Below are positions 41,501 to 51,174 of a stretch of 64,000 bases of DNA, piece by piece; position 1 is the stretch's first letter; every line of letters starts with the position of its first letter. A program made the translations under genes and the position numbers. This stretch comes from Clostridium gallinarum. Its GTDB lineage: Bacteria > Bacillota > Clostridia > Clostridiales > Clostridiaceae. The stretch is taken from positions 1-64,000 of the forward strand of contig NZ_JACSQZ010000009.1 in NCBI RefSeq assembly GCF_014836325.1, written 5' to 3'. The notes under the pieces are model-generated. The model worked only from the letters and a program-made list of their open reading frames with translations, did not search any database and was not told the origin of the DNA.

Positions 41501-42085
41501 CTCTTCTTTAAGATCTCTTGCTTGAGCTTCTAAATCAATCTCACCAAGTAAATCTTGAACTGCTTCAGCTCCCATTCCAGCTATAAAGCTTTCATCACCA
41601 TATTTATCAACAGCTTCTCTATATTCCTTTTCATTAAGAAGTTGCTTCTTCAATAATGGTGTCTCTTTAGGATCTATTACTACATATGAAGCAAAGTATA
41701 ATATCTTTTCTAAAGCTCTTGGTGACATATCTAAAAGCAATCCCATTCTTGATGGAATGCCTTTGAAATACCAAATGTGAGAAACTGGGGCAGCCAGTTC
41801 AATATGCCCCATTCTTTCTCTTCTTACCTTAGCCTTAGTAACCTCAACTCCACATCTATCACAAACTATTCCCTTATATCTCACTCTCTTATATTTACCG
41901 CAGTGACATTCCCAATCTTTTATAGGTCCAAATATTCTTTCACAGAATAAACCATCTCTTTCTGGTTTAAGGGTTCTATAGTTTATTGTTTCAGGTTTTT
42001 TAACTTCGCCTCTTGACCATTCTCTTATTTGATCTGGTGAAGCTAACCCTATTTGTATAGCATCAAAATTATTTAATTCAAACAA
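38552..42085 (-). CDS. rpoC: RNA polymerase beta' subunit
   Basis: 1177-aa catalytic subunit. N-terminal zinc finger with [20 protein letters not shown], the Mg-binding NADFDGDQM loop, the bridge/trigger region ([18 protein letters not shown]) and a second zinc site with [13 protein letters not shown]. The length is that of Firmicutes without the large insertions of proteobacteria. It lies 21 nt after rpoB. Confidence 0.98.
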   Translation of the reverse strand: MFELNNFDAIQIGLASPDQIREWSRGEVKKPETINYRTLKPERDGLFCERIFGPIKDWECHCGKYKRVRYKGIVCDRCGVEVTKAKVRRERMGHIELAAPVSHIWYFKGIPSRMGLLLDMSPRALEKILYFASYVVIDPKETPLLKKQLLNEKEYREAVDKYGDESFIAGMGAEAVQDLLGEIDLEAQARDLKEELKVSTGQKKVRIIRRLEVVESFRKSGNDPRWMVINVIPVIPPDLRPMVQLDGGRFATSDLNDLYRRVINRNNRLKKLLDLGAPDIIVRNEKRMLQEAVDALIDNGRRGRPVTGPGNRPLKSLSDMLKGKQGRFRQNLLGKRVDYSGRSVIVVGPELKMYQCGLPKEMALELFKPFVMKKLVEDGVAHNIKSAKRMVERVNNQVWDVLEEVITDHPVLLNRAPTLHRLGIQAFQPVLVEGRAIKLHPLVCTAYNADFDGDQMAVHVPLSVEAQAEARFLMLAAGNIMKPSDGKPVCVPTQDMVLGSYYLTMSKEGAKGEGKVFASKNEAIMAYEVGEIAVHAQIKVRLFREVNGEVRSGIITTTVGKLIFNESIPQDLGFVDRNNKDEEFNLEVDFLITKKSLGKLIDKCYAVHGPTNTSIMLDKIKALGYHYSSIGAITVAASDMIVPEAKYRLLKEADETVDKIEKMYKRGFISEEERYERVIEKWTKTTEDVADALMDSMDKFNPIFMMADSGARGSKSQIKQLAGMRGLMASPTGKIIELPIRASFREGLEVLEYFISTHGARKGNADTALKTADSGYLTRRLVDVSQDVIVREVDCGTTEGIYVSEIKEGNEAIEGLAERLHGRYTAEAIVHPETGEIMVEADEYMDLETAERVAATGIKKVKIRSVFTCKCKIGVCSKCYGMNMATAQKINIGEAVGIIAAQSIGEPGTQLTMRTFHTGGVVGADITQGLPRVEELFEARKPKGLAIVSEISGTVRVEETKKKRTVFVTSEDGEERSYEIPFGSRLKVSDDEVIEAGDEITEGSVNPHDIAAIKGIDGARKYLLSEVQKVYRLQGVDINDKHLEVVVRQMTRKVKVLDSGDTELLPGTMIDMFDFEEENARVREFGGEEAKGEQALLGITKAALATDSFLSAASFQETTRVLTEAAIKGKIDPLLGLKENVIIGKLIPAGTGMMRYRNVKLDVEDIPVEDEVLESIE

Positions 42086-42106
42086 GGGTATATCCTCCCT
42101 TCAAAA

Positions 42107-45100
42107 TTAGTGTTCATCATTTACAAAATCATCTAGTTCTAAGTCTTCTTCATGAAAGCCTTCTAATGCAAAGTTATCAAACTCAACATCTTCTTCAACT
42201 TCATCTTCTGGCATTGTATAACTATCATCTATATTAACATCTTCTACAACAACATCTTCTGTTCCTTCAATGTTAACTTCTAGATCTTCCATATCTTCTT
42301 CAGCAAACTCTTTAAGTCTAACTTCTTGATTGTCTTCATTTAAAACTTTAACATCTAAGCATAAAGCTTGAAGTTCTTTAATAAGAACCTTAAAGGATTC
42401 CGGGATTCCAGGTTCTGGAATGTTTTCTCCTTTAACTATAGCTTCATATGTTTTAACTCTACCTACAACATCATCTGATTTAACAGTTAATATTTCTTGT
42501 AATGTATGTGCAGCACCATATGCTTCTAATGCCCAAACTTCCATTTCTCCGAATCTTTGACCACCAAATTGTGCCTTACCACCAAGTGGTTGTTGAGTTA
42601 CTAATGAGTATGGTCCTGTTGATCTAGCATGAATTTTATCATCAACTAAGTGAGCTAGTTTTAATATATACATTATACCAACAGTAACTTCATTATCAAA
42701 TGGTTCCCCTGTTCTACCATCATATAGTACAGTTTTACCATTTGCATTATAACCTGCTTTTTCTAAGCAAGCTTCTATATCTTCTTCTGTTGCACCATCA
42801 AATACAGGCGTAGCTATATGCCATCCTAATTGACTTGCAGCCCATCCTAAATGAACTTCTAATACCTGACCGATATTCATACGTGATGGAACCCCTAATG
42901 GATTTAAGCATATTTGTAATGGTCTTCCATCTGGTAAGAACGGCATATCTTCTTCTGGAAGAACTCTTGATATAACCCCTTTGTTACCATGACGTCCAGC
43001 CATCTTATCTCCAACAGATATCTTTCTCTTTTGAGCTATATAACATCTTACTAATTCATTTACTCCTGGGTTTAATTCATCCCCATTTTCTCTAGTAAAC
43101 ACCTTAACATCAACAATTATACCTGCTTCTCCATGAGGAACTCTTAAAGAAGTATCTCTTACTTCTCTAGCTTTTTCACCAAATATTGCTCTTAGAAGTC
43201 TTTCTTCTGCTGTTAGTTCTGTTTCTCCCTTAGGTGTAACTTTACCTACAAGTATATCTCCAGATCTAACTTCTGCACCTATTCTAATAATACCTCTATC
43301 ATCTATATCTTTTAATGAATCTTCACTTACGTTCGGAATATCTCTAGTTATTTCTTCAGGTCCTAATTTAGTATCTCTAGCTTCACATTCATACTCTTCA
43401 ATATGTATAGATGTGAATACATCTTCTCTAACTAATTCTTCAGAAATAAGCATAGCATCTTCGTAGTTATATCCTTCCCACGTAATGAATCCCATTCTTA
43501 TATTCTTACCTAATGCAATTTCACCTAAATCCGTTGATGGACCATCAGCTAGCACTTGGTTCTTAAATACTATTTCACCTTTATCTACTAAAGGTCTTTG
43601 GTTTATACACATACCTTGGTTACTTCTTTTAAATTTAAGAAGTTTATAAGTATCTATTCCGCCATCTACGTCTCTCTTAATTCTTATTTCATTAGAGCTT
43701 ACATAAACAACTTTACCTGCATTTTTAGCTTTAGGAAGCACACCTGAATCTACTGCTGCTTTAAATTCTATACCAGTACCAACTATTGGTGCTTGTGGCT
43801 TTAATAGTGGAACTGCTTGACGTTGCATGTTTGATCCCATCAGTGCTCTTGATGCATCATCATTTTCAAGGAATGGTATCATAGCTGTAGCTACAGATAC
43901 TATTTGTCTTGGTGATACATCTATTAAGTCTACTTCTTCAGCATTAACTACTAAGATATCATGCTTGCTTCTAACAGTAACTCTACTGTCAACAAATTTC
44001 CTATCTTCACCGATAGGTTCTTTAGCTTGTGCTACAAGATATAAATCTTCTTCGTCTGCTGTAAAGTATCTTATTTCATCAGTTACTATTCCTTTTTCCT
44101 TATCAACAACTCTATATGGAGTTTCTATAAATCCATATTCATTAACTTTAGCATAAGTAGCTAATGAGTTAATAAGTCCTATATTTGGTCCTTCTGGAGT
44201 TTCTATAGGACACATTCTACCATAATGTGAGTGGTGAACGTCTCTTACTTCGAAGCCAGCTCTTTCTCTTGAAAGACCTCCTGGTCCTAAAGCAGATAAT
44301 CTTCTCTTATGTGTTAATTCAGATAATGGATTTATCTGATCCATAAATTGTGATAATTGTGAACTACCGAAGAATTCTTTTATTGCAGCTGCAACTGGTC
44401 TAATGTTAATTAACATTTGAGGAGTTATAGCTTCTTGGTCTTGAATAGTCATTCTTTCCTTAACTACTCTTTCCATTCTTGATAAACCAATTCTAAATTG
44501 ATTTTGTAATAGCTCACCTACTGATCTTATTCTTCTATTTCCTAAATGATCTATATCATCAACATATCCTAGGTCATAAGGTAATCCTAATTCATAGCTT
44601 ATAGTTGCAAATATATCATCTTTTATTATATGTTTAGGAATAAGTCTATTTATATTCTTTTTAATTTCTTCCTTTATGCTTTCTTCATCATCATAGTTAT
44701 CTAAAATTTCTTTTAAAGTTGGATAATGAACATTTTCCTTGATATTTAAGTCTTCTATATCAAACGATACAAACTTATTTATATCAACAAAATGGTTACC
44801 AATTACTCTAATTATTCTATCCTCAACTAAAATATCAACTGAGTTAATACCTACGTTTTGAATTTCTTCAGCAACTTTTCTACTAATTTTCTTTCCTTGC
44901 TCTACCATAATTTCTCCTGTTTGAGGATTAACTATATCTGTAGCAGCAATTTGATTTACTAATCTTAAGTTTAATGCTAATTTCTTATTAAACTTATATC
45001 TTCCAACTCTAGATAAATCATATCTCTTAGCGTCAAAGAATAATGAGTCTATAAGAGATATTGCACTATCAACTGTAGGAGGTTCGCCCGGTCTTAATCT

Positions 45101-45814
45101 TTTATAGATTTCTAACAAAGCTTCTTCCTTTGTTTTAGTATTATCTTTCTCTATTGTCGCTTTAAATCTTTCATCTTCTCCAAAATACTCTAGAAGTTCT
45201 GCGTCACTTCCAAATCCCATAGCTCTAGCTAATATTGAAATAGGAAGTTTTCTTGTTTTATCTATTCTTACATAGATAATATCATTAGAATCCGTTTCGT
45301 ATTCTAACCACGCTCCCCTATTTGGAATAACTGTAGATGAATATAGTTTTTTACCAGTTTTATCTACGTTAAAACTGTAATAAACTCCTGGTGACCTTAC
45401 TAATTGACTTACAATAACTCTTTCAGCACCATTTATGATGAAAGTTCCTTGTTCAGTCATTAATGGAAAGTCGCCCATAAATACTTCTTGTTCTTTAATT
45501 TCTCCGGTTTCATTATTTTGTAATCTTACAGAAACCTTTAGTGGTGCAGCATAAGTAGAATCTCTTTCTTTACACTCCTCCACTGAATACTTAATATTAT
45601 CCATATCAAGCTTATAATCAACAAATTCTAAAACAAGATTTCCAGTAAAGTTTGTTATCGGATTAATATCCTCAAATACTTCATGAAGCCCTTCCTTTAA
45701 AAACCACTGATATGAATCTAATTGTACCTCAATAAGATTTGGCATTTCTGTTACATCTTTAACTTTACCAAAACTCATTCTAGTTCTTTTTCCGACTTGG
45801 ACAGGATGTACCAT
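42107..45814 (-). CDS. rpoB: RNA polymerase beta subunit
   Basis: 1235-aa catalytic subunit. The rifampicin region ([20 protein letters not shown] then [10 protein letters not shown]) is wild type at the Asp, His and Ser positions where resistance changes usually fall. The catalytic-core loops ([23 protein letters not shown]) are intact. The chain ends with about 60 strongly acidic residues, a tail common in clostridia. Two hairpins and a promoter lie between rplL and rpoB. Confidence 0.98.
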   Translation of the reverse strand: MVHPVQVGKRTRMSFGKVKDVTEMPNLIEVQLDSYQWFLKEGLHEVFEDINPITNFTGNLVLEFVDYKLDMDNIKYSVEECKERDSTYAAPLKVSVRLQNNETGEIKEQEVFMGDFPLMTEQGTFIINGAERVIVSQLVRSPGVYYSFNVDKTGKKLYSSTVIPNRGAWLEYETDSNDIIYVRIDKTRKLPISILARAMGFGSDAELLEYFGEDERFKATIEKDNTKTKEEALLEIYKRLRPGEPPTVDSAISLIDSLFFDAKRYDLSRVGRYKFNKKLALNLRLVNQIAATDIVNPQTGEIMVEQGKKISRKVAEEIQNVGINSVDILVEDRIIRVIGNHFVDINKFVSFDIEDLNIKENVHYPTLKEILDNYDDEESIKEEIKKNINRLIPKHIIKDDIFATISYELGLPYDLGYVDDIDHLGNRRIRSVGELLQNQFRIGLSRMERVVKERMTIQDQEAITPQMLINIRPVAAAIKEFFGSSQLSQFMDQINPLSELTHKRRLSALGPGGLSRERAGFEVRDVHHSHYGRMCPIETPEGPNIGLINSLATYAKVNEYGFIETPYRVVDKEKGIVTDEIRYFTADEEDLYLVAQAKEPIGEDRKFVDSRVTVRSKHDILVVNAEEVDLIDVSPRQIVSVATAMIPFLENDDASRALMGSNMQRQAVPLLKPQAPIVGTGIEFKAAVDSGVLPKAKNAGKVVYVSSNEIRIKRDVDGGIDTYKLLKFKRSNQGMCINQRPLVDKGEIVFKNQVLADGPSTDLGEIALGKNIRMGFITWEGYNYEDAMLISEELVREDVFTSIHIEEYECEARDTKLGPEEITRDIPNVSEDSLKDIDDRGIIRIGAEVRSGDILVGKVTPKGETELTAEERLLRAIFGEKAREVRDTSLRVPHGEAGIIVDVKVFTRENGDELNPGVNELVRCYIAQKRKISVGDKMAGRHGNKGVISRVLPEEDMPFLPDGRPLQICLNPLGVPSRMNIGQVLEVHLGWAASQLGWHIATPVFDGATEEDIEACLEKAGYNANGKTVLYDGRTGEPFDNEVTVGIMYILKLAHLVDDKIHARSTGPYSLVTQQPLGGKAQFGGQRFGEMEVWALEAYGAAHTLQEILTVKSDDVVGRVKTYEAIVKGENIPEPGIPESFKVLIKELQALCLDVKVLNEDNQEVRLKEFAEEDMEDLEVNIEGTEDVVVEDVNIDDSYTMPEDEVEEDVEFDNFALEGFHEEDLELDDFVNDEH

Positions 45815-45846
45815 GAATTTTCACCCCTTGTATAAAACTAAAATAA

Positions 45847-45884
45847 CCAAAAACACACTTTCCCTAAGGACTTTGTGTTTTCGG
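45847..45884 (-). terminator. Terminator-like attenuator before rpoB
   Basis: Minus-strand 11-bp stem CCGAAAACACA/TGTGTTTTTGG with a 16-nt loop, then UUAUUUUAGUUUU, only 33 nt before the rpoB start. In this position it would limit transcription into rpoBC unless read through. Confidence 0.55.
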
Positions 45885-45978
45885 ACAACATTACTAATTA
45901 GTATAACCATCTTTTATACGATTATACATTTTTTTCATATGAATATATACCATCCCATAATGAATAGTACATTTAATG

Positions 45979-46007
45979 ATACTATCATAATCTTCTTTCA
46001 AAGTCAA
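45979..46007 (-). promoter_or_regulatory. Putative promoter of rpoB-rpoC
   Basis: Minus-strand TTGACT (46002-46007), 17-bp spacer, TAGTAT (45979-45984), between the rplL terminator and the pre-rpoB hairpin. The leader would be about 155 nt. Confidence 0.5.
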
Positions 46008-46126
46008 TTATTTTATTATATAACTTATGTTAATCTAAAATAATTAAAGTTTCAATATTATTATATAAAACTATATAAAGTATCCCAGGAATTTGATATT
46101 TTATATAGTTTTATTTATGCAATTAA

Positions 46127-46149
46127 AAAGGTGCCATTACAGCACCTTT
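46127..46149 (-). terminator. Terminator after rplL
   Basis: 8-bp stem AAAGGTGC/GCACCTTT, 7-nt loop, then UUAAUUG on the minus strand, 17 nt past the rplL stop. It matches the partial rplL-rpoB terminator known in other bacteria. Confidence 0.75.
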
Positions 46150-46165
46150 TATATTTTAAAGTTAA

Positions 46166-46531
46166 TTACTTAACTTCTACTTCAGCTCCAACTTCAGCTA
46201 ATTTAGCTTTCATGTCTTCAGCTTCTTCTTTTGAAACGCCTTCTTTAAGTGTTTTAGGAGCTCCGTCAACTATTTCTTTAGCTTCCTTTAATCCTAATCC
46301 AGTTAATTCTCTAACTACTTTGATTACTTTGATTTTGTTAGCACCAGCGTTAGCTAATACTACATCAAATTCAGTTTTTTCTTCTGCAGCAGCAGCACCT
46401 GCAACCGCACCAGCAACTGCTACTGGAGCAGCAGCACTTACACCAAATTCTTCTTCACAAGCTGTAACTAGCTCGTTTAATTCTAAAACAGTCATTTCTT
46501 TTATAGCTTGAATTATATCTTCTCTTGTCAT
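46166..46531 (-). CDS. rplL: 50S ribosomal protein L7/L12 (bL12)
   Basis: 121-aa stalk protein that recruits translation factors. N-terminal dimerisation helices, a flexible Ala-rich hinge (about 33-50), then the factor-binding C-terminal domain ([20 protein letters not shown]). It lies 32 nt after rplJ. Confidence 0.98.
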   Translation of the reverse strand: MTREDIIQAIKEMTVLELNELVTACEEEFGVSAAAPVAVAGAVAGAAAAEEKTEFDVVLANAGANKIKVIKVVRELTGLGLKEAKEIVDGAPKTLKEGVSKEEAEDMKAKLAEVGAEVEVK

Positions 46532-46563
46532 TTTAATTGCACCTCCAAAATTTTTATCAGTTA

Positions 46564-47067
46564 TTATTCAGCTGATTCTGATTCTTTTTTCTCTTTAATT
46601 GCATTTAATAAATATGCAAGGTTTGATAATGGAGCTTTGAAGCTTCCAAGAAGTTTTGCAATAAGAACTTCTTTTGATGGTATTGTAGCAAGCTTTTCAA
46701 CTTGATCTTTATCATATATAACCTTATCTACCATACCAGCTTTTAATTCTAGTTTCTTGTGATCCTTAGCGAAAGTATGTAATACTCTTGCTGGAGCAGT
46801 AGCATCTTCATAACCAAATGCTATAGAAACTGGTCCTTCTAAATACTTATCAAGACCTTCAATTCCTAATTCATTAGCAGCTAAAACTACTAGGTTGTTT
46901 TTATAAACCTTGTATTCAACACCTGCTTCTCTTAGGCTTTTTCTTAAAGCTGTATCTTCTTCAACTGTTAAACCTTGATAGTTTGCTAGAACAACTCCTT
47001 GAGCTTTTTCTAACTTTTCTTTAATTTCCGCTACCTTAGCTTCTTTGATTTGTCTATTCTTATTCAT
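46564..47067 (-). CDS. rplJ: 50S ribosomal protein L10 (uL10)
   Basis: 167-aa stalk base that binds L7/L12 dimers by its C-terminal helix and represses its own operon in other bacteria. Typical segment [21 protein letters not shown]. First gene of rplJ-rplL, behind its own promoter and an L10-type leader. Confidence 0.97.
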   Translation of the reverse strand: MNKNRQIKEAKVAEIKEKLEKAQGVVLANYQGLTVEEDTALRKSLREAGVEYKVYKNNLVVLAANELGIEGLDKYLEGPVSIAFGYEDATAPARVLHTFAKDHKKLELKAGMVDKVIYDKDQVEKLATIPSKEVLIAKLLGSFKAPLSNLAYLLNAIKEKKESESAE

Positions 47068-47240
47068 TACTGTGTGTCCACCTCCTCACAGCTTTCAACT
47101 GCAATTTTATATTAAGAAAGGCCTTCCCATAGACATAGGAAGACCAATAAATAATTACTTACCTTGGTATTCCTCGGTAGGCAATTATTTAAACCTTTCG
47201 GCACCTACTGTCTTTGGAATTAGTATTCTTTTTTTCAACA
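47068..47240 (-). ncRNA. L10-type leader RNA of rplJ-rplL
   Basis: 173-nt leader carrying AAAGACAGTAGGTGCC and, about 20 nt later, TTGCCTACCGAGG, the paired elements of the bacterial L10(L12)4-binding leader (kink-turn type). A later stem GGTCTTCCTATG/CATAGGAAGACC-like (near 47124-47149) followed by UUUCUU could be the regulated terminator. Confidence 0.8.
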
Positions 47241-47246
47241 TTAAAG

Positions 47247-47275
47247 ATTATATTATACGATCTTTAATTTGTCAA
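47247..47275 (-). promoter_or_regulatory. Consensus promoter of rplJ-rplL
   Basis: Perfect TTGACA (47270-47275), 17-bp spacer and perfect TATAAT (47247-47252), placed immediately after the rplA stop. Confidence 0.88.
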
Positions 47276-47277
47276 TA

Positions 47278-47967
47278 CTAATCTAAAACTTTTGTTGGGT
47301 TAACTTTAGCTCCAGGTCCCATTGTGCTTGAAACAGATACAGATTTAACGTATTGTCCCTTAGCAGCTGCTGGTTTTGCTTTTATTAAAGCATCCATTAA
47401 AGCGTGGAAGTTTTGTTGTAGTTTTTCTACTCCAAAAGATTTCTTTCCGATTGGGCAGTGAACTATAGCAGTTTTATCAACTCTATATTCAACTTTACCT
47501 GCTTTGATATCAGCTATTGCTTTAGCAACATCAAATGTTACAGTTCCTGATTTTGGGTTTGGCATTAATCCCTTAGGTCCTAAAACTCTACCAATTCTAC
47601 CAACAACACCCATCATGTCTGGTGTAGCTACAACTACATCATAGTCAAACCAGTTTTCACTTTGGATCTTTTGAACTAATTCTTCAGCTCCAACGAAATC
47701 TGCACCTGCTTCTTGAGCTTCTTTAGCTTTTTCACCCTTAGCAAATACTAAAACTCTAACTGTTCTACCAGTTCCATTTGGAAGAACAACAGCTCCTCTA
47801 ACTTGTTGGTCAGCATGTCTTGGGTCTACCCCTAATCTAACGTGTAGTTCTATAGTTTCATCAAACTTTGCTTTAGCAGTTTTAACAGCTAAATCTAAAG
47901 CTTCAGAAGGAGTGTATAATGCACTCTTATCTATTAATTTTGCACTTTCAATATAATTCTTTCCCAT
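47278..47967 (-). CDS. rplA: 50S ribosomal protein L1 (uL1)
   Basis: 229-aa L1-stalk protein that binds 23S helices 76-78 and, in E. coli, the rplK-rplA mRNA. Typical [25 protein letters not shown] and [17 protein letters not shown]. Hairpins resembling the 23S L1 site precede both rplK and this gene, so feedback control is likely. Confidence 0.98.
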   Translation of the reverse strand: MGKNYIESAKLIDKSALYTPSEALDLAVKTAKAKFDETIELHVRLGVDPRHADQQVRGAVVLPNGTGRTVRVLVFAKGEKAKEAQEAGADFVGAEELVQKIQSENWFDYDVVVATPDMMGVVGRIGRVLGPKGLMPNPKSGTVTFDVAKAIADIKAGKVEYRVDKTAIVHCPIGKKSFGVEKLQQNFHALMDALIKAKPAAAKGQYVKSVSVSSTMGPGAKVNPTKVLD

Positions 47968-47981
47968 AATTTGCCTCCTTT

Positions 47982-48008
47982 GTGGTATTAGCGGTTTTTA
48001 CCTCCCAC
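47982..48008 (-). promoter_or_regulatory. L1-binding-site mimic before rplA
   Basis: Minus-strand hairpin with GTGG/CCAC closing stem: GTGGGAGG, then a short stem-loop GGT-AAAA-ACC, then GCTAATACCAC. The GUGGGAGG...UACCAC frame is that of 23S helix 76-77, the L1 target. It lies 14 nt before the rplA ATG, next to the AAGGAGG site. Confidence 0.7.
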
Positions 48009-48019
48009 TTTTTTACGAA

Positions 48020-48445
48020 TTACTCTTCTACAGTTACTCCCATACTTCTTGCAGTACCTTCGATCATGCTCATAGCTGTTTCGATAGTAGCTGCATTTAA
48101 GTCAGGCATCTTTAACTCAGCAATTTTTCTTACTTGATCCTTTGTTAACTTACCAACTTTAGTTCTGTTTGGAACTCCTGAACCACTTTCGATTCCTAAT
48201 TCCTTCTTAATAAGAACTGCTGCTGGTGGAGTTTTTAGTATAAAACTAAAAGATCTATCTTGGTAAACTGTTATAACTACTGGTATTATTAATCCAGCTT
48301 GATTAGCAGTCTTTGCATTGAACTCCTTACAGAATCCCATAATATTAACACCATGTTGACCTAATGCTGGTCCTACTGGTGGTGCTGGTGTTGCCTTACC
48401 TGCAGGAAGTTGAAGTTTAATCATCCCTGTTACTTTCTTAGCCAT
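48020..48445 (-). CDS. rplK: 50S ribosomal protein L11 (uL11)
   Basis: 141-aa protein of the GTPase-associated centre. Start at the ATG at 48445 ([24 protein letters not shown] 9 nt upstream); the longer in-frame start at 48493 reads through the L1-site hairpin and is rejected. Motif [21 protein letters not shown] is diagnostic. Confidence 0.97.
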   Translation of the reverse strand: MAKKVTGMIKLQLPAGKATPAPPVGPALGQHGVNIMGFCKEFNAKTANQAGLIIPVVITVYQDRSFSFILKTPPAAVLIKKELGIESGSGVPNRTKVGKLTKDQVRKIAELKMPDLNAATIETAMSMIEGTARSMGVTVEE

Positions 48446-48465
48446 GTTAATATTCCTCCTATACT

Positions 48466-48493
48466 GTGGTAATACGGACTTCTGTCCTCCCAC
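48466..48493 (-). promoter_or_regulatory. L1-binding-site mimic before rplK
   Basis: Minus-strand GTGGGAGGACAGAAGTCC followed by GTATTACCAC: outer stem GTGG/CCAC, inner stem GGAC/GTCC with an AGAA loop, and the GUGGGAGG...UACCAC frame of the 23S L1 site. It lies in the 70-nt nusG-rplK spacer. Confidence 0.72.
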
Positions 48494-48515
48494 TTAATTA
48501 AAACATTAGCTTATA

Positions 48516-49037
48516 TTAAACTAATTTTTCAACTTGTGTAAATTCTAGTTCAGCTAGAGTTTCTCTACCGAACATATCAATTAACGCTTTAATTTTACGT
48601 TTTTCTAAGTTTATCTCTTGTATTATAGCCACAAATTCTCTTAGTGGTCCTGAGATAACTCTTACGCTTTCCCCTACTTCTAAATCAATTTCTACTGGAG
48701 CTTCTTTAACTCCCATAGACTCAATTTCTTCATCCGTTAGGGGTACTGGTTTAGAAGCTGGGCCAACAAAACCTGTTACACCCCTTGTGTTTCTAACCAC
48801 ATACCATGACTCATCAGTCATTAGCATTTTTACTAACACATATCCAGGAAACTTCTTTTTAAGAGAAATCTTTTGTTTCCCATCTTTTTCTTCTACAACT
48901 TCTTCCATAGGCACTTGAATGTCTTGTAATAAGTTTTGAAGATTTCTATTTTCAATGGTCTTTTCAAGATTTGCTTTAACTTTGTTTTCGTAGCCTGAGT
49001 ATGTGTGTACAACATACCATCTTGCTTTTTCGCTCAT
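48516..49037 (-). CDS. nusG: Transcription elongation/antitermination factor NusG
   Basis: 173-aa protein: N-terminal NGN domain that binds RNA polymerase (ARWYVVHTYSGYENKVKANL) and C-terminal KOW domain (VGESVRVISGPLREFVAIIQEI) that binds S10 or Rho. Normal length. It is 33 nt after secE. Confidence 0.98.
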   Translation of the reverse strand: MSEKARWYVVHTYSGYENKVKANLEKTIENRNLQNLLQDIQVPMEEVVEEKDGKQKISLKKKFPGYVLVKMLMTDESWYVVRNTRGVTGFVGPASKPVPLTDEEIESMGVKEAPVEIDLEVGESVRVISGPLREFVAIIQEINLEKRKIKALIDMFGRETLAELEFTQVEKLV

Positions 49038-49070
49038 ATTTTCTTATAGGCTTAAAGCCTAAACCTCCTT

Positions 49071-49304
49071 TTATTTAAGTTTTAAAAAGAATTTAAAGAG
49101 GTTTTGAAAAATATAATCTAACCCACCTACTAATACAATATATATTAGTACAACTACGCCAACTGCAATTAACGCCTTTTTAGTTTCATTTTTAGAAGGC
49201 CAAGTTATTCTTTTAACCTCTGCCTTAACCCCTCTAAAAAAATTGAATAATCCACCATTATCTGATGTTTTTTTAGTTAAATTTACATTTTCCTTAACAG
49301 CCAT
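49071..49304 (-). CDS. secE: Protein translocase subunit SecE
   Basis: 77-aa single-pass clamp of SecY. Amphipathic segment FFRGVKAEVKRITWPSKNE followed by one membrane helix (about 45-65). The short Gram-positive form. AAGGATG precedes the ATG. It lies between rpmG and nusG. Confidence 0.96.
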   Translation of the reverse strand: MAVKENVNLTKKTSDNGGLFNFFRGVKAEVKRITWPSKNETKKALIAVGVVVLIYIVLVGGLDYIFQNLFKFFLKLK

Positions 49305-49355
49305 TACTTCACATCCTTATTTTTTGTGAGTATATGTCAACACTATATCGGCTAA

Positions 49356-49505
49356 TTATTTAGTTTCTTTATGAAGTGTATGTTTCTTACAGAATTTGCA
49401 GTATTTATGCATTTCTAATCTGTCTGGGTTATTCTTCTTGTTTTTCATTGAATTGTAATTTCTTTGCTTACACTCTGTGCATGCTAAAGTTACCTTTACT
49501 CTCAC
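49356..49505 (-). CDS. rpmG: 50S ribosomal protein L33, zinc type (bL33)
   Basis: 49-aa protein read directly from the sequence: start (M)[18 protein letters not shown], ligands Cys9, Cys12, Cys36, Cys39, end [11 protein letters not shown]. The start is GTG, with GGAGG 8 nt upstream. Same place as in B. subtilis (sigH-rpmG-secE-nusG), here with tuf and a tRNA inserted. Confidence 0.95.
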   Translation of the reverse strand: MRVKVTLACTECKQRNYNSMKNKKNNPDRLEMHKYCKFCKKHTLHKETK

Positions 49506-49584
49506 AGTCTGCACCTCCAGTTTACCGTAAATAATATAAAACTATGCTACTTTATGTTAATTTGTTATCGTTAATTACTTAAAC

Positions 49585-49613
49585 ACATTATCATAAAACA
49601 GTTATTATGTCAA
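49585..49613 (-). promoter_or_regulatory. Putative promoter of rpmG-secE-nusG-rplK-rplA
   Basis: Minus-strand perfect TTGACA (49608-49613), 17-bp spacer, TAATGT (49585-49590). It starts just behind the tuf hairpin. Confidence 0.5.
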
Positions 49614-49622
49614 TATATAAGC

Positions 49623-49662
49623 CTTGTAAAGGACTAGGTAATGAAACCCAGTCCAATACAAG
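49623..49662 (-). terminator. Hairpin after tuf copy 2
   Basis: Stem CTTGTA/TACAAG enclosing GGACT-GG/CC-AGTCC with an 8-nt loop, 17 nt past the tuf stop. The following GCUUAUAUAUUG is not a clean U tract, so termination may be partial. Confidence 0.6.
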
Positions 49663-49679
49663 TGTTTTATTGCTTAATA

Positions 49680-50873
49680 TTAGTCGATTATGCTTGTAAC
49701 AACTCCTGAACCTACAGTTCTTCCACCTTCTCTGATCGCGAATCTTAATCCTTCGTCCATTGCTACTCTAGTGATTAATTCAACGTTCATATCGATGTGG
49801 TCTCCTGGCATAACCATTTCCATTCCTTCTGGTAATTTGATTGATCCAGTAACGTCTGTTGTTCTGAAGTAGAATTGTGGTCTATATCCATCAAAGAATG
49901 GAGTATGTCTTCCACCTTCTTCTTTCTTAAGAACGTAAACTTGACCTACGAATTTTTGGTGTGGCTTAACTGAACCAACTTTTGATAATACTTGACCTCT
50001 TTCGATATCTGTTCTTTGAACACCTCTTAATAAAGCTCCGATATTATCTCCAGCTTGCGCTTCGTCTAGTAACTTTCTGAACATTTCTATTCCTGTTACT
50101 ACTACTTTTCTGCTTTCTTCTTGTAATCCAACGATTTCTACTTCGTCTCCTACGTGAAGAACTCCTCTTTCAACTCTTCCTGTTGCAACTGTTCCTCTAC
50201 CAGTGATTGTGAATACATCTTCTACTGGCATTAAGAATGGCTTATCTGTTGCTCTTTCTGGAGTTGGAATGTAGCTATCTACTGCTTCCATTAACTCAAG
50301 GATTGGAGCGATTGATTTTTCATCTGTTGGGTTTTCTAATGCTACTAAAGCTGAACCCTTAACTATTGGAATATCATCACCTGGGAAGTTGTATTCTGAT
50401 AATAATTCTCTAACTTCCATTTCTACTAATTCTAATAATTCTTCATCATCTACCATATCTGCTTTGTTTAAGAATACTACTATGTAGTCAACTCCAACTC
50501 TTGATGCTAGTAGGATGTGCTCTCTTGTTTGAGGCATTGGACCATCTGCTGCTGAAACAACTAGTATTGCTCCATCCATTTGTGCTGCTCCTGTGATCAT
50601 GTTCTTAACGTAGTCAGCATGTCCTGGACAGTCAACGTGTGCATAGTGTCTGTTTTCTGTTTCGTATTCAACGTGTGATGTATTGATTGTGATTCCTCTT
50701 TCTTTTTCTTCTGGAGCCTTATCAATTTCATCATATTTGAATGATTCTGCTAATCCTCTGTTTGCTAAAACTGTTGTGATTGCAGCTGTTAATGTTGTCT
50801 TACCGTGGTCTACGTGACCAATTGTTCCAATGTTTACGTGTGGTTTACTTCTTTCGAATTTTTGCTTTGCCAT
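49680..50873 (-). CDS. tuf: Elongation factor Tu, copy 2
   Basis: 397 aa, the same protein as copy 1 at 33721-34914. The true start is the ATG at 50873 ([16 protein letters not shown]). An open frame runs back 49 codons toward the tRNA gene but is not coding. The identity reaches 17 nt upstream (the ribosome site) and a few bases past the stop, then flanks diverge completely. Gene conversion between copies is the likely cause. The tRNA-Thr/tuf/secE/nusG order matches E. coli tufB. Confidence 0.98.
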   Translation of the reverse strand: MAKQKFERSKPHVNIGTIGHVDHGKTTLTAAITTVLANRGLAESFKYDEIDKAPEEKERGITINTSHVEYETENRHYAHVDCPGHADYVKNMITGAAQMDGAILVVSAADGPMPQTREHILLASRVGVDYIVVFLNKADMVDDEELLELVEMEVRELLSEYNFPGDDIPIVKGSALVALENPTDEKSIAPILELMEAVDSYIPTPERATDKPFLMPVEDVFTITGRGTVATGRVERGVLHVGDEVEIVGLQEESRKVVVTGIEMFRKLLDEAQAGDNIGALLRGVQRTDIERGQVLSKVGSVKPHQKFVGQVYVLKKEEGGRHTPFFDGYRPQFYFRTTDVTGSIKLPEGMEMVMPGDHIDMNVELITRVAMDEGLRFAIREGGRTVGSGVVTSIID

Positions 50874-50886
50874 TGTAAAATCCTCC

Positions 50887-50963
50887 TTTAATCTTTGTGA
50901 TAAACTTTGCCTAGCGTTTTCTAGCTTTTTGGTTAATATATTGAGCCCACTACAAAGATTAAA
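50887..50963 (-). promoter_or_regulatory. 12-bp inverted repeat at the tuf copy 2 ribosome site
   Basis: Minus-strand TTTAATCTTTGT (50952-50963) is perfectly complementary to ACAAAGATTAAA (50887-50898), and the second arm runs straight into AGGAGG. The 53-nt loop holds a CTAG/CTAG mini-hairpin. Copy 1 has no such repeat. It may control translation or be part of tRNA-mRNA processing. Confidence 0.55.
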
Positions 50964-51010
50964 GTAATTTGAAATCACAAAAATCACAATTAGTGAGCGC
51001 TCAACTATAT

Positions 51011-51086
51011 TGGAGCTCACGATCGGGATTGAACCGACGACCTCCGCCTTACCAAGGCGACGCTCTGCCTACTGAGCTACGTGAGC
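51011..51086 (-). tRNA. tRNA-Thr (anticodon GGT)
   Basis: 76-nt cloverleaf including encoded CCA. Acceptor GCTCACG/CGTGAGC, anticodon loop TTGGTAA between CGCC-type stem arms, and T-loop GGTTCAATCCC. It lies directly upstream of tuf, the same arrangement as E. coli thrT-tufB. Confidence 0.96.
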
Positions 51087-51130
51087 ATTTCCATCTCATT
51101 TTTGTTTATAGTTTAATATACCAATTATAA

Positions 51131-51159
51131 AGTTTACTATTGTTCAAAAAATTTGTCAA
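51131..51159 (-). promoter_or_regulatory. Promoter of tRNA-Thr and tuf copy 2
   Basis: Minus-strand TTGACA (51154-51159), 17-bp spacer, TAAACT (51131-51136), starting just past the sigH stop. No terminator is seen between the tRNA and tuf. Confidence 0.5.
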
Positions 51160-51174
51160 TAAAAATTTACTGAC

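Noticed and set aside
50874-51020. A long frame that would extend EF-Tu copy 2 by 49 residues at its N terminus
   Set aside because: It crosses the leader structure and the end of tRNA-Thr, whereas the ATG at 50873 has a proper ribosome site and gives the same protein as copy 1.
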